This document shows, one piece after another, positions 24,299 to 33,337 of a DNA stretch of 64,000 bases (position 1 is the first letter of the stretch; every line of letters starts with the position of its first letter). A program made the translations under genes and the position numbers. The stretch spans positions 310,001 through 374,000 of the forward strand of contig NZ_KB823013.1 of NCBI RefSeq assembly GCF_000365025.1, read 5' to 3'. This DNA is from Robiginitomaculum antarcticum DSM 21748. GTDB lineage: Bacteria; Pseudomonadota; Alphaproteobacteria; Caulobacterales; Maricaulaceae. The notes under the pieces were generated by a model, which made no database searches, was not told the origin of the DNA, and saw nothing but the letters and a program-made list of their open reading frames with translations.

Positions 24299-25270
24299 AT
24301 GAGCATTCTTGTCGGCGACATTGGCGGAACCAATGTCCGTTTGGCCATGGCCAGCCCCGGAAAGGGCGCGCTTCCCGCGCTCTCTGATATATGGCGCGCG
24401 CCCGCAGCAGATTTCCCGGAATTCTCCGACGCGCTGGACACGTTTCTATCTGAGGATTTGTCACGCACAAATCACGGCCCAAGCTCAGCCGTCTTCGCGC
24501 TCGCAGGTCCGGTCAGCGGCGACACGATCGCGCTCACCAATAATCACTGGGTTATAAGACGTCAGGCCCTGCGCGAGCATTTCGGCTTTGAGCATCTGCA
24601 TTTGATGAATGATTTTGCCGCCATGGCGCGCAGTGTTCCCGCCCTTCCCGGCAGCGCATTTCATATATTGCAAGCCGGGGATCCGGACGCCGGCCATCCG
24701 ATTGCCGTCGCCGGAGCCGGCACGGGTTTGGGACAGGCCATGTTGACCTATAATAAAAACGGACGCTGGGACGTGTTTCCGGGCGAAGGCGGGCATCAGA
24801 GCTACGCTCCGCAAACGCCGCTGCAATGCGAAATCGCGCTGGCGCTACAAAAGCGTTATGGACACGTCTCGGCGGAGCTGATCTGTTCCGGTCGGGGCCT
24901 GCCCCGTATATACGGCGCGCTGGCCGAGATCGAAGACGGGCAATATATGGACGCGATGGACGCCAAAACGATTACGGACAGTGCGCAGGCCGGAGACGCG
25001 CGCGCGCAACAGTGCTGCCACATTGCAGCCCATGCCTTAATGGGCTTTATTGGTGATGCTGTATTAGCGGCAGGCGCATGGAGCGGAGCGGTTCTGGCCG
25101 GCGGCGTCTCGCAGCATTTACGCGATTATTTGGGAACACCCGAAGCCCTGTCACAGTTTTATACGAAAGGCGCGATGACACGCCGCATGAAAAGCGTCCC
25201 GCTATCGCTTCTAATTGATAACCGCGCACCGCTGATCGGCGCGGCTATTTTTGACCCTGATCTAATTTAA
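24299..25270 (+). CDS. Second glucokinase of the E. coli Glk type
   Basis: A 323-aa paralogue of the operon glucokinase, sharing VGDIGGTNVRLAMAS at residues 4-18, LMNDFAAMARS near 101, VAGAGTGLGQAM near 139, EGGHQSYAPQTP and GRGLPRIYGALAE. ATP and sugar motifs look intact, so it should be active on glucose or a related hexose. It is divergent from the LacI gene, with the second operator in the gap, and is followed after 10 nt by gap. Having two Glk enzymes in one regulon may reflect different affinity or substrate. Confidence 0.88.
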   Translation: MSILVGDIGGTNVRLAMASPGKGALPALSDIWRAPAADFPEFSDALDTFLSEDLSRTNHGPSSAVFALAGPVSGDTIALTNNHWVIRRQALREHFGFEHLHLMNDFAAMARSVPALPGSAFHILQAGDPDAGHPIAVAGAGTGLGQAMLTYNKNGRWDVFPGEGGHQSYAPQTPLQCEIALALQKRYGHVSAELICSGRGLPRIYGALAEIEDGQYMDAMDAKTITDSAQAGDARAQQCCHIAAHALMGFIGDAVLAAGAWSGAVLAGGVSQHLRDYLGTPEALSQFYTKGAMTRRMKSVPLSLLIDNRAPLIGAAIFDPDLI

Positions 25271-25280
25271 GTGAGTATGT

Positions 25281-26294
25281 ATGACCCTAAGACTTGCCAT
25301 TAACGGATTTGGCCGTATCGGACGTAATATTTTGCGCGCCCTGAATGAAAACCCGCGCGGCGACATGCAGATTGTGGCCATTAACGATCTGGCTCCCGCA
25401 CAATCACTCGCCCATTTGCTAAAATTTGATAGTGTGCATGGCCGCTTCCCCGGTAAAATTACCGCTACCGACGATACGATTGATTATGGCCAAGGCCCGA
25501 TCCGCGTCACGGCAGAGCGCGATCCGGCCAATCTGCCCTGGGCGGAAGAGAAGATTGATATCGTTTTAGAATGCACCGGATTTTTTACCGATGCGGACTC
25601 GGCCGGTAAGCATATTACCGCCGGTGCCAAAAAAGTCCTGATTTCTGCGCCCGGCAAAAGCGGCGTGAAAACCATTGTCTACGGCGTCAATCATAACACG
25701 ATAAACAGCGATGATAATGTGTTGTCCAACGCCAGTTGCACAACCAATTGTCTGGCTCCTCTGGCCATGGTTCTCGACGAGGCCTTTGGTATTGAGAGCG
25801 GGTTTATGACGACCATTCATTCCTATACCGGCGATCAACCGACGCTGGACGCCGTCCACAAAGACCCCTATCGCGGCCGCGCCGCCGCGCTATCAATGGT
25901 TCCGACAACGACAGGCGCAGCCAAAGCTCTATCGCTCGTCCTGCCCCGCCTCAAGGGCAAGATTGACGGCGTCGCCATGCGCGTGCCAACGCCTAATGTC
26001 TCCTGTGTGGATTTGGTCGTCAATTTATCCCAAGACGTTACGGTCGAGAGCGTCAATTCCGCGCTTTCAAAAGCAGCCAACGGCCCGCTATCGGGCGTTC
26101 TGGCTGTGAGCGATGAGGATATGGTCAGTATTGATCTCAACCATGACCCGCACAGCTCCACCGCTATGCTCAATCAGACCTATGTCAATCAAAGCCGGCT
26201 GGTCCGCGTGATGGGCTGGTATGATAATGAATGGGGATTCTCCAACCGTATGCTGGACACAGCCGCCGTCATGGGCAGTTTCATTTCTGAATAG
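25281..26294 (+). CDS. gap: Glyceraldehyde-3-phosphate dehydrogenase
   Basis: A 337-aa enzyme of type I. The NAD-binding start is INGFGRIGRN (residues 7-16). The active-site block SNASCTTNCLAP (about residues 150-161) contains the nucleophilic Cys, and WYDNEWGFSNR lies near the C-terminus. It oxidises glyceraldehyde 3-phosphate in lower glycolysis, downstream of the Entner-Doudoroff split. The start is 10 nt after the second glk, so both are likely transcribed from the operator-bearing promoter, linking gap to sugar supply. Confidence 0.96.
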   Translation: MTLRLAINGFGRIGRNILRALNENPRGDMQIVAINDLAPAQSLAHLLKFDSVHGRFPGKITATDDTIDYGQGPIRVTAERDPANLPWAEEKIDIVLECTGFFTDADSAGKHITAGAKKVLISAPGKSGVKTIVYGVNHNTINSDDNVLSNASCTTNCLAPLAMVLDEAFGIESGFMTTIHSYTGDQPTLDAVHKDPYRGRAAALSMVPTTTGAAKALSLVLPRLKGKIDGVAMRVPTPNVSCVDLVVNLSQDVTVESVNSALSKAANGPLSGVLAVSDEDMVSIDLNHDPHSSTAMLNQTYVNQSRLVRVMGWYDNEWGFSNRMLDTAAVMGSFISE

Positions 26295-26368
26295 GCGTTA
26301 AGCCGTATTTACTCTGCCGCCGCCCGCAAAGCTGCGTTACGTGACCATAAAATGAGCGGCGAGGCCTT

Positions 26369-27175
26369 ATGGATTATTCAGTGAGTTTTGCAGATATGTG
26401 TGAAGGGCTGTCCCGTCATGATGAGGCTTGGCGCGCACGCGTGCCGCAAAGCTGGCGGCAGGGCCGCACCTGCTTTGGCGGGCTGACGACAGGTCTGGCC
26501 TACGCCGCTGCGACATCAGAATTCCCCGATCTCCCGCCGCTACGCAGCGTGGTTGTCAATTTTACCGGCCCTGTCGGGGAAGCCCCTGACTTTGCGCCGA
26601 CCTTACTGCGCCGCGGGCGCAATATGAGCACTGTCGGCGTTGACGTCATGAGCGAAGGACAGCTTGGCGCGCGCATCACCTTTTCATTTGGCCACGGCCG
26701 TGACAGCACAATTTCTAAAACGCAAAACCGCGGCGCGCCGGCCACGCCGCTGAGCGAATATGAGTTATTTACGCCTAAAGCGATGGAGCCTTTTGTGCCG
26801 AATTTCTTTCTGCATTTCGATACCCGGCTGATTGAGGGTCACCGCCCGATGAGCGGCGCGGATGACGGCCATATCTTCACCGCCTCACGTCATAAGGACG
26901 TGCGCTCGCGCGCGGGGATGGCTGCGCTACTGGCCATAGCCGATGTCCTGCCCCCCGCCGCTCTGCCGATGTCCAAAACGATGGGGCCGGTCAGCTCCGT
27001 TAATTGGATGATCAATATTCTTACTGAGGATATTTCGACGGATGACGGCTGGTGGCTGATTGACACCCGGCTAAATGATGCGGGCCAAGGCTATAGTAGC
27101 CAAACCATGACGCTGTGGGACGCTGGCGGACGGCCCGTCATAGACGCCATGCAAAGCGTGGCCTTATTCCTATAG
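26369..27175 (+). CDS. TesB-like acyl-CoA thioesterase (double hotdog)
   Basis: A 268-aa protein with features of the TesB-like acyl-CoA thioesterase group: WRQGRTCFGGLTTGLAYAAA near residues 29-48, then RSVVVNFTGPV near 60, and a C-terminal half with a mirrored second hotdog fold (SSVNWMINIL, GWWLIDTRLNDAGQGYSSQTMTLWD). Such enzymes release free acids from acyl-CoA in the cytoplasm. It stands alone 75 nt after gap, with no clear operon partner. Substrate is unknown. Confidence 0.8.
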   Translation: MDYSVSFADMCEGLSRHDEAWRARVPQSWRQGRTCFGGLTTGLAYAAATSEFPDLPPLRSVVVNFTGPVGEAPDFAPTLLRRGRNMSTVGVDVMSEGQLGARITFSFGHGRDSTISKTQNRGAPATPLSEYELFTPKAMEPFVPNFFLHFDTRLIEGHRPMSGADDGHIFTASRHKDVRSRAGMAALLAIADVLPPAALPMSKTMGPVSSVNWMINILTEDISTDDGWWLIDTRLNDAGQGYSSQTMTLWDAGGRPVIDAMQSVALFL

Positions 27176-27254
27176 AGCCGCCCTTTTCTTCTCTCGCGCG
27201 TTTAACGGGCCTCTTTACCCTTCCCTCTACTCGCTAAACTTTCTAGAACGCGTC

Positions 27255-29555
27255 ATGGGGCCAGCAGAAATAGCACGGAAATTACCGGCATTACCGAAAC
27301 TGCGTATGCGCGCGGGGCGGGGGCGCTGGGTCTTTTTGACATTATTAGGGCTGTTCATCACGGGCGTCTATTTCTTCGCCCATGGACGGCAACCCGCGCC
27401 GATTGAGCAGGTCTCAAACCTGCTGTTTGACGAATACCAGAAAGCCAAGCCGCGCGAATATGACCCCGAAACGCCTGTGCGCGTTGTTGATATTGATCAG
27501 ACAAGTTTGGAAAAAATCGGGCAGTGGCCGTGGCCGCGCACGACATTAGCGCTCATGAATGACCGTCTCGCCGAAGCGGGCGCCATCGTCATCGCATATG
27601 ACGTTGTGTTTTCAGAGCCCGACCGGACTTCGCCCGAAAATATAGCCCGGGTTCTGGACGCTAATCCCGGAGCAAGCGGCGCCGCGTTCGATCTGTCAGC
27701 GCTCACCCCGCATGATGAAATTTTTGCGCAAAGCTTTGCCCAAAGTTATGTTGTCGGCGGGTATTTTTTAAATGCGGCAGAAGGCGAAGGCCGGCCTGTG
27801 ACCACCCCCACTATGAACTGGTCGGGCACAGAAGCACGCTCTGCCATCCTCAATTTTAGCTCTGCCACGACATCGCGTGCCGTACTGCAAAGCCAGATGC
27901 TGGGCGAAGGCTTTATTACGATCGCGCCGGATTCCGACTTCATCGTGCGCAAGCCGACCATGCTCTACCGTATAGGCGAGACGATATTGCCAAGCCTGTC
28001 CTTAGAGGCGTTGCGCGTGGCGCAGGACGCCAAATATTACATCATCACCAGCTCCGGCTCTTCGTTCGAAGACGGCATGGCTAATAATAGCGAATTTGTC
28101 GATATTGCCAAAGTCCGCGTCGGTGAATTTGAATTAGACCTGACCCAAGATGGAGCATTTAATGTGTATTACACCAGCTCGCCCGAACCGCGGAGGTTTA
28201 TTCCGGCGTGGAAAATCCTCTCCGACGCGGCTGAGGATCAAGACTGGCGCGAGCAGGCCGCCGGGCGTTTGATCTTTGTCGGAACAAGCGCGGAAGGCCT
28301 GAAAGATATCCGCGCCACGCCTGTGAACGCCGCAGAGGCCGGCGTTGTCGTCCATGCCCAGGTCGCAGAGCAGGCCATTGCGGGCGTGTTTCTGCGCAGG
28401 CCCTATACGGTCATTATCACAGAAAGCCTGGCTATACTCGGCTTTGGTCTGCTTTTGTCTTTCATACTTCCGCATCTTGGCGCGGCCAAGGGCGCGTTTC
28501 TCACATTAGGATTGGGCGCGGGCGCAGCCTTCACCAGTTGGTTCGCTTTTTCACAAAACCTGTATTTGCTCAGTCCTGTCTATCCGATGATGACTTTACT
28601 GACCGCGTATATTTTGATGACGCTGGCCTCGCTTTACATGACAGAAACGGAACGCTCGCGCATTCGCGGGGCATTTTCCATGTATCTTTCCCCCGCTATG
28701 GTTAAGCGTGTCAGCGAAGAACCGGAGCTGTTAAAGCTGGGCGGGGAAGACCGCCGCATCACAATATTATTTCTCGACGTTCGGAGCTTTTCAAAAATAT
28801 CTGAAATGCTTGAGCCGTCAGAAATCACGACATTTCTCAATTTATTCCTAACGCCGATGACGGAGATTTTACAGAAAAATCACGCCACCATCGATAAATA
28901 TATCGGCGACGCTATTGTCGCGTTCTGGAATGCACCGCTGGATGATCCGCAGCATGAAATGAACGCCGCACGCGCCGTTCTTGATATGCACGCTGCGCTC
29001 ATTACGCTGAATGATAAGTACCGTGAGAGCGAAGATATTAAATGGCCTGACAATGTGGCTATGGGCATCGGGCTGAATACCGGAACCTGCACGGTTGGCA
29101 ATCTGGGGTCGGCGCAACGGTTTAACTATTCCATGATCGGCGATGCAGCCAATCTATCCAGCCGTATTGAAGGCCTGACTAAACAATACGGCCTTGAAAT
29201 TCTGCTCGGCTATGAGACTGCAAAGGCCTTGCCTGATCTGGCAATCCTGGAAATGGACAAGATCAAAGTTGTCGGCCGCAGCGCGCCGGAGCGTATTTTT
29301 ACGCTGGCCGGCCTATCGGACACGGCGCAGGACGAGGCTTTTATACGTCTAAAAGACAGCCACGACGCCTTTCTCGCCGCTTACCGCGCGCAAAGCTGGG
29401 ATGAGGCCACAGGGCTGGCGCTATCATTAGAGCAAAGCGCAAGCGCTTTTGGCCTGTCTAAATATTACGCCATCATGGCGGGCCGCGCCGCCCATTATAA
29501 AGTGTCTCCGCCGCCAAATGATTGGGACGGCGTTCATATTGCCACGCAGAAATAA
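27255..29555 (+). CDS. CHASE2-domain class III adenylate/guanylate cyclase
   Basis: A 766-aa receptor cyclase. TM1 is near residues 25-42, then a large extracytoplasmic CHASE2 domain (VRVVDIDQTSLEKIGQWPWPRTTLA, VIAYDVVFSEPD), then three TM helices at about 383-463. The cytoplasmic catalytic domain follows, with the metal Asp residues in ILFLDVRSFSKI and KYIGDAIVAFW and the transition-state region NTGTCTVGNLGS. It should make cAMP (or cGMP) in response to an outside signal, working as a homodimer. An effector is not nearby; the LysR gene starts 76 nt on and seems separate. Confidence 0.9.
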   Translation: MGPAEIARKLPALPKLRMRAGRGRWVFLTLLGLFITGVYFFAHGRQPAPIEQVSNLLFDEYQKAKPREYDPETPVRVVDIDQTSLEKIGQWPWPRTTLALMNDRLAEAGAIVIAYDVVFSEPDRTSPENIARVLDANPGASGAAFDLSALTPHDEIFAQSFAQSYVVGGYFLNAAEGEGRPVTTPTMNWSGTEARSAILNFSSATTSRAVLQSQMLGEGFITIAPDSDFIVRKPTMLYRIGETILPSLSLEALRVAQDAKYYIITSSGSSFEDGMANNSEFVDIAKVRVGEFELDLTQDGAFNVYYTSSPEPRRFIPAWKILSDAAEDQDWREQAAGRLIFVGTSAEGLKDIRATPVNAAEAGVVVHAQVAEQAIAGVFLRRPYTVIITESLAILGFGLLLSFILPHLGAAKGAFLTLGLGAGAAFTSWFAFSQNLYLLSPVYPMMTLLTAYILMTLASLYMTETERSRIRGAFSMYLSPAMVKRVSEEPELLKLGGEDRRITILFLDVRSFSKISEMLEPSEITTFLNLFLTPMTEILQKNHATIDKYIGDAIVAFWNAPLDDPQHEMNAARAVLDMHAALITLNDKYRESEDIKWPDNVAMGIGLNTGTCTVGNLGSAQRFNYSMIGDAANLSSRIEGLTKQYGLEILLGYETAKALPDLAILEMDKIKVVGRSAPERIFTLAGLSDTAQDEAFIRLKDSHDAFLAAYRAQSWDEATGLALSLEQSASAFGLSKYYAIMAGRAAHYKVSPPPNDWDGVHIATQK

Positions 29556-29631
29556 TCAGCGCTGATCGACCGCAAGGGCGCGCCGAAGAATACGCTTTCG
29601 CATAGCGGAGAAATAAACTATACAAATACGC

Positions 29632-30600
29632 ATGAGCGTATGGTCCGATTATCCGATTTTCCTCGCTATTGCCGAGAGCGGCAGTCTCACTGCGGCAGGC
29701 GCAAAGCTGGGCATTAGCCAGCCCACGGCCGGCCGCCGTCTGCGCGCGCTCGAAGAATCGCTAGGCGGCGCTTTGGTGCGTAAATCCGGCGGCGCGCTCG
29801 TCCCGACAGAGTTTGGCGCCGATGTTTTAAAGCATGTCAACCGCATGAATGACGAAGCGGCGGCAATTTCGCGGCGCAGCGTAACCCATGAAGACAATCT
29901 GTCGGGGCCGGTGCGCATCAGCGCGTCCCAAGGACTGGGTGATTTCTGGCTGCCGATCGCTATGCGCGAATTTTCCCTTAAATATCCGGACATTTTGATC
30001 GATATTAATGTCGACTTCCGCGCCGTAAATCTGGCGCAGCGTGAGGCCGATATTGCACTGCGCTGGCTCTCGCCGGGCACGCAGAACAGCGTGATTGGCC
30101 GCAAAGTGGTCTCGTTCGGCTTCGGCTTTTACGCGGCGAAAGAATATATTGCGCGGCGCGGCATGCCGAAAAGTTTTGCCGATTTATCCTCTCATGATGG
30201 ATGCCGCGTGATGACTGACGGCGAAGAGATCATGTGGAAATACAGCACATTTGACGGGGACACCTCGCCCATGCGCCCCGTCATTCAAAGCGACAGTATT
30301 GGCGCGCATATCACCGCCATTGCCAGCGGCTATGGCATCGGCGTGTTGGCCCATGGCGCCATTAGCGAAGTTCCCGGCCTTGTCCCCGTCCTGCCCGATT
30401 ACAGTCACAGCGCCGATCTCTGGGTCGTCGCCCATGAGGATCTGCGCAAGAGCAAACGCATGCGCGCCTGTTTTGATTATCTGGTCGAGGCGCTGCGCCG
30501 TGACGAGGCGCATTTTGCGACGGGCAGTCCGTCCGTCTTTCCCGAACACGGCTATTCCCACGTCAATTCCCTGCACGCCGTACCCAGCGCCGCGGAGTAG
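29632..30600 (+). CDS. LysR-family transcriptional regulator
   Basis: A 322-aa protein with an N-terminal winged helix-turn-helix (FLAIAESGSLTAAGAKLGISQPTAGRRLRALEE, about residues 9-41). The C-terminal effector domain has two lobes (VRISASQGLGDFWLPIAM, IALRWLSPG, AIASGYGIGVL). In this subgroup the effector domain is often linked to small-molecule or detoxification genes, but no target is adjacent or divergent here. It ends 111 nt before rpmE. Confidence 0.88.
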   Translation: MSVWSDYPIFLAIAESGSLTAAGAKLGISQPTAGRRLRALEESLGGALVRKSGGALVPTEFGADVLKHVNRMNDEAAAISRRSVTHEDNLSGPVRISASQGLGDFWLPIAMREFSLKYPDILIDINVDFRAVNLAQREADIALRWLSPGTQNSVIGRKVVSFGFGFYAAKEYIARRGMPKSFADLSSHDGCRVMTDGEEIMWKYSTFDGDTSPMRPVIQSDSIGAHITAIASGYGIGVLAHGAISEVPGLVPVLPDYSHSADLWVVAHEDLRKSKRMRACFDYLVEALRRDEAHFATGSPSVFPEHGYSHVNSLHAVPSAAE

Positions 30601-30711
30601 CGCAAAGCTTTACATATGACGCGCTTGCATCCCCGCGCCCGCCCCGCTATAGGGCGCGCTCAAACGCGGGCGACCCTCTAACGCAAACCCGTGGACAATA
30701 TGGAGACAGGC

Positions 30712-30933
30712 ATGAAAGCCGATACACACCCCGAATACCACGAAATTACCGTCGTCATGGTTGACGGCACAGAATATAAAACCCGCAGCACATATGGCAA
30801 AGAGGGCGATACGCTCAAACTGGACATTGACAGCAAGACGCATCCGGCCTGGATCGGCGGCGACGCCAAGCTTCTTGACCGCGGCGGCCGCGTGTCCCGC
30901 TTTAAAGACAAATTTGCAGGCTTCGGCGTTTAA
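30712..30933 (+). CDS. rpmE: 50S ribosomal protein L31
   Basis: A 73-aa protein from the ATG at 30712, which has GGAGACA upstream; the in-frame ATG at 30691 is less likely. It begins [14 protein letters not shown], with [13 protein letters not shown] and [17 protein letters not shown], which is L31. Cysteines are absent, so it is the zinc-free form found in many alphaproteobacteria. It is monocistronic with its own terminator. Confidence 0.95.
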   Translation: MKADTHPEYHEITVVMVDGTEYKTRSTYGKEGDTLKLDIDSKTHPAWIGGDAKLLDRGGRVSRFKDKFAGFGV

Positions 30934-30950
30934 GCGCCCGACGCATTACT

Positions 30951-33227
30951 TTACGAAAACCCGCCCTTCGAGGCGGGTTTTTTATTGGGGAATCCCGCCA
31001 TCCGTTTCGCGTTCACCAACAGCAATAATTCCGCTGCCGCTTTGGCGTCGCAGAGGGCGCGGTGGTGCGACGTCAGGTCGATTTCATAAGCAATGCAGAG
31101 GTTTTTAAGGCTATAGCTGCGGTGACCGGGATAGAAGCGGCGCATGGAGGCGACGGTGCAAATCTTGGGAAACTGGAAATATTGGCCGAGGCGTTCATAT
31201 TCCATGGTGATGAAGCCATAATCAAAATTGACATTATGCGCGGCGAATATCGCCCCGTCCATAAAGGCGGCAAAGTCCTCCGCGATCTGAGAAAAGAGCG
31301 GCGCGCCTGCCACCATATTCTCGTGAATGCCAGTCAGTTTTGTGATGAAGGGCGGGATGGGGCGTTCGGGATTAATCAGGCTCGACCATTCATCGACCAC
31401 TTCGCCGCCGCGTAATTTGACCGCGCCAATTTCGGTAATTCTGTGCGCGCCGGGACGCCCGCCTGTGGTTTCAATATCGATCACGACATAATCCTGATCC
31501 GGATCAACGATCCAAGCAACGCGCGCGACATCGACGGTCAGTCCCGCGCGGCGCATTTGCTGCAGGCGCGTGAGTTGATTGCGGCGCAGCACGTCCCCTT
31601 CGGCCTTAATCTCGATAAACCGCAAATCATCGCCGCGATGCAGCATCAGATCCGGGAAGCCGTCGCGCGCGCCGCTCCAGTCTTTGGCCATAGCGCGAAG
31701 CATCTCTGCGCAAGCCGGCCCCGCCAGTTCTATCATCGGGCGCAGACCCTCAAGCAGCTTCGGGCTCCAGCGAAATATCGTATTGCCGCGCCCGTAATGG
31801 GCAGTCAGCTCGCGCAGTAGCATGGACATGGCGCGCGCCGGATCGGACAATCGCTCCAGCCGCGCTTCTATCGCGGCGCTATGCGTCTCGTAAAAAGTCC
31901 CCAGACGCAAATCCGCCGGAATACGGTCAAATGCGCTATGCAATCCGGTCGCGGCGTCGCCAAAGAGCAGTGGCCAGAAGGTCAGGCCAAACAGGGCGCG
32001 CCACGGCGTGTTTTCCGCCCGCACAACATCATATCCGACTTGACGGTAATGATGGGCAGCGGCGCGTTCCGGCGTATTGCGAAACGCTTCATCCAGCGAC
32101 AGCATTTGCGCGCCGCGCAGAATATCGGTCATCATTGAGGTGCGTTTACCGTCATATTTACGGGCGTAGAAGTCGCTAGCAAACATCAGCTCGTCATCAC
32201 TGCCCGGATTATCGATGAGCGATTCCAGCCGCGCTTTGACCCAGTCACGGTCTGCCTCTGCCTCGTCATTGCGCCCGTAACGCAGGCGAATAACCCGTTC
32301 ATTACAAAGCGGCGCGCCGGAGCGCACATATAGCGACAGCGCCATTGGAATGTCTTTTAACTGCTCTGATAAGCCGCCCAGCTTTTGCAAAATTTTATCA
32401 CGTCCCGCCTCCGCGCCGGCCTCAAGCGGGGCAGGCCAGTCCCCGACGCTATCGATCAGCGCCGCCGTCTGCGCGGCGTCGCCATGTTTAAAATCATACA
32501 GCGCGCGGGCGTAAAAATAGGCGCTGCGCGCACTCTCGCAATCCTCGAAGCGCGCGCCGTAATCCTGCCCCCAATCGGGCGCACGCATCAGGCCGAGATC
32601 GCGCAAAGTAAAGGGCTGTAAATTCGGCGTGATTGTCCCGAAAAATAAAAACAGCATATAATCGAGCGGCGCAAGGCGCGCCTGCGCGATCCAGTCCGGC
32701 GCAATATAAACATCCTCAAAACACAGATAATCGCGCGCGGTATCGACCAGCAAAGCCTTCTTCCAGCTTTTTTTAAACGCCGTCTCCGGCATGTTTTCCG
32801 TCATCAGCGCAATCAGATCCGGCTTGATCAGGCCTTGCAGATAACCTTGAAAATCCTGCGGCTCGAGCGCGCGGATAAAACCAGCCCCGCGCAGAGACTG
32901 TGCCTGTGCTTCCAGATTGGATATTTCAGGATATTGCAGGCGGCGCATATCAAAAATACGGCCCTTACGCCCCGCAATGCGCACATAGAGGCAGCGCGCA
33001 TGAGAAGAAAGCGCCGCAAAGCGGGCAATAAAGTCCGTTTCCGGGCCGTCCAGACACGGCGCGCAACGCGCTTCTATCTGCGCCAGCATGTCTTCGAAAT
33101 GGGTCAGGTAATAATAGACCGGCAGGTCGGGCACGGCCCGCGCGGAGCGCACGCGCCGGGCGCCCACGCCTGCTTTGATTTCGGGGGCTTTAATCACGGC
33201 GGGCGGGATAGCGGTTTGACCTGTCAT
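30951..33227 (-). CDS. FAN1-like VRR-NUC nuclease fused to a DnaQ-type 3'-5' exonuclease
   Basis: From the ATG at 33227 the protein is about 758 aa; a TTG at 33266 would add 13. The N-terminal part (residues 1-500) resembles the helical FAN1 region. It is followed by a PD-(D/E)XK-type VRR-NUC core: GFPDLML at 523-529, then FIEIKAEGD around 535-543 and RRNQLTRLQ. A DEDDh exonuclease then begins directly: VVIDIETTGG (about 581-590), AHNVNFDYGF near 663-672 and the closing HHRALCDAKA near 721-730. FAN1 processes crosslinked DNA and flaps; DnaQ-like domains trim 3' ends. The two on one chain suggest coupled incision and trimming. Fusion and motifs are seen; activity is inferred. Confidence 0.78.
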   Translation of the reverse strand: MTGQTAIPPAVIKAPEIKAGVGARRVRSARAVPDLPVYYYLTHFEDMLAQIEARCAPCLDGPETDFIARFAALSSHARCLYVRIAGRKGRIFDMRRLQYPEISNLEAQAQSLRGAGFIRALEPQDFQGYLQGLIKPDLIALMTENMPETAFKKSWKKALLVDTARDYLCFEDVYIAPDWIAQARLAPLDYMLFLFFGTITPNLQPFTLRDLGLMRAPDWGQDYGARFEDCESARSAYFYARALYDFKHGDAAQTAALIDSVGDWPAPLEAGAEAGRDKILQKLGGLSEQLKDIPMALSLYVRSGAPLCNERVIRLRYGRNDEAEADRDWVKARLESLIDNPGSDDELMFASDFYARKYDGKRTSMMTDILRGAQMLSLDEAFRNTPERAAAHHYRQVGYDVVRAENTPWRALFGLTFWPLLFGDAATGLHSAFDRIPADLRLGTFYETHSAAIEARLERLSDPARAMSMLLRELTAHYGRGNTIFRWSPKLLEGLRPMIELAGPACAEMLRAMAKDWSGARDGFPDLMLHRGDDLRFIEIKAEGDVLRRNQLTRLQQMRRAGLTVDVARVAWIVDPDQDYVVIDIETTGGRPGAHRITEIGAVKLRGGEVVDEWSSLINPERPIPPFITKLTGIHENMVAGAPLFSQIAEDFAAFMDGAIFAAHNVNFDYGFITMEYERLGQYFQFPKICTVASMRRFYPGHRSYSLKNLCIAYEIDLTSHHRALCDAKAAAELLLLVNAKRMAGFPNKKPASKGGFS
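30956..30984 (+). terminator. Intrinsic terminator of rpmE, inside the convergent nuclease gene
   Basis: AAAACCCGCC (30956-30965), loop CTTCGA, GGCGGGTTTT (30972-30981), then more T. The same bases encode the last residues (KKPASKGGF) and near-stop region of the minus-strand gene that ends at 30951. Confidence 0.9.
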
Positions 33228-33337
33228 AGAGCCGGAACGAATAATGAACGCGCGGAAGTGCGTCAAGCGATTTACGCTAAACCAAATCTTAAAGCACAGC
33301 CTTTAATAGTAATTATTATATTACCCAGGGAAATACA

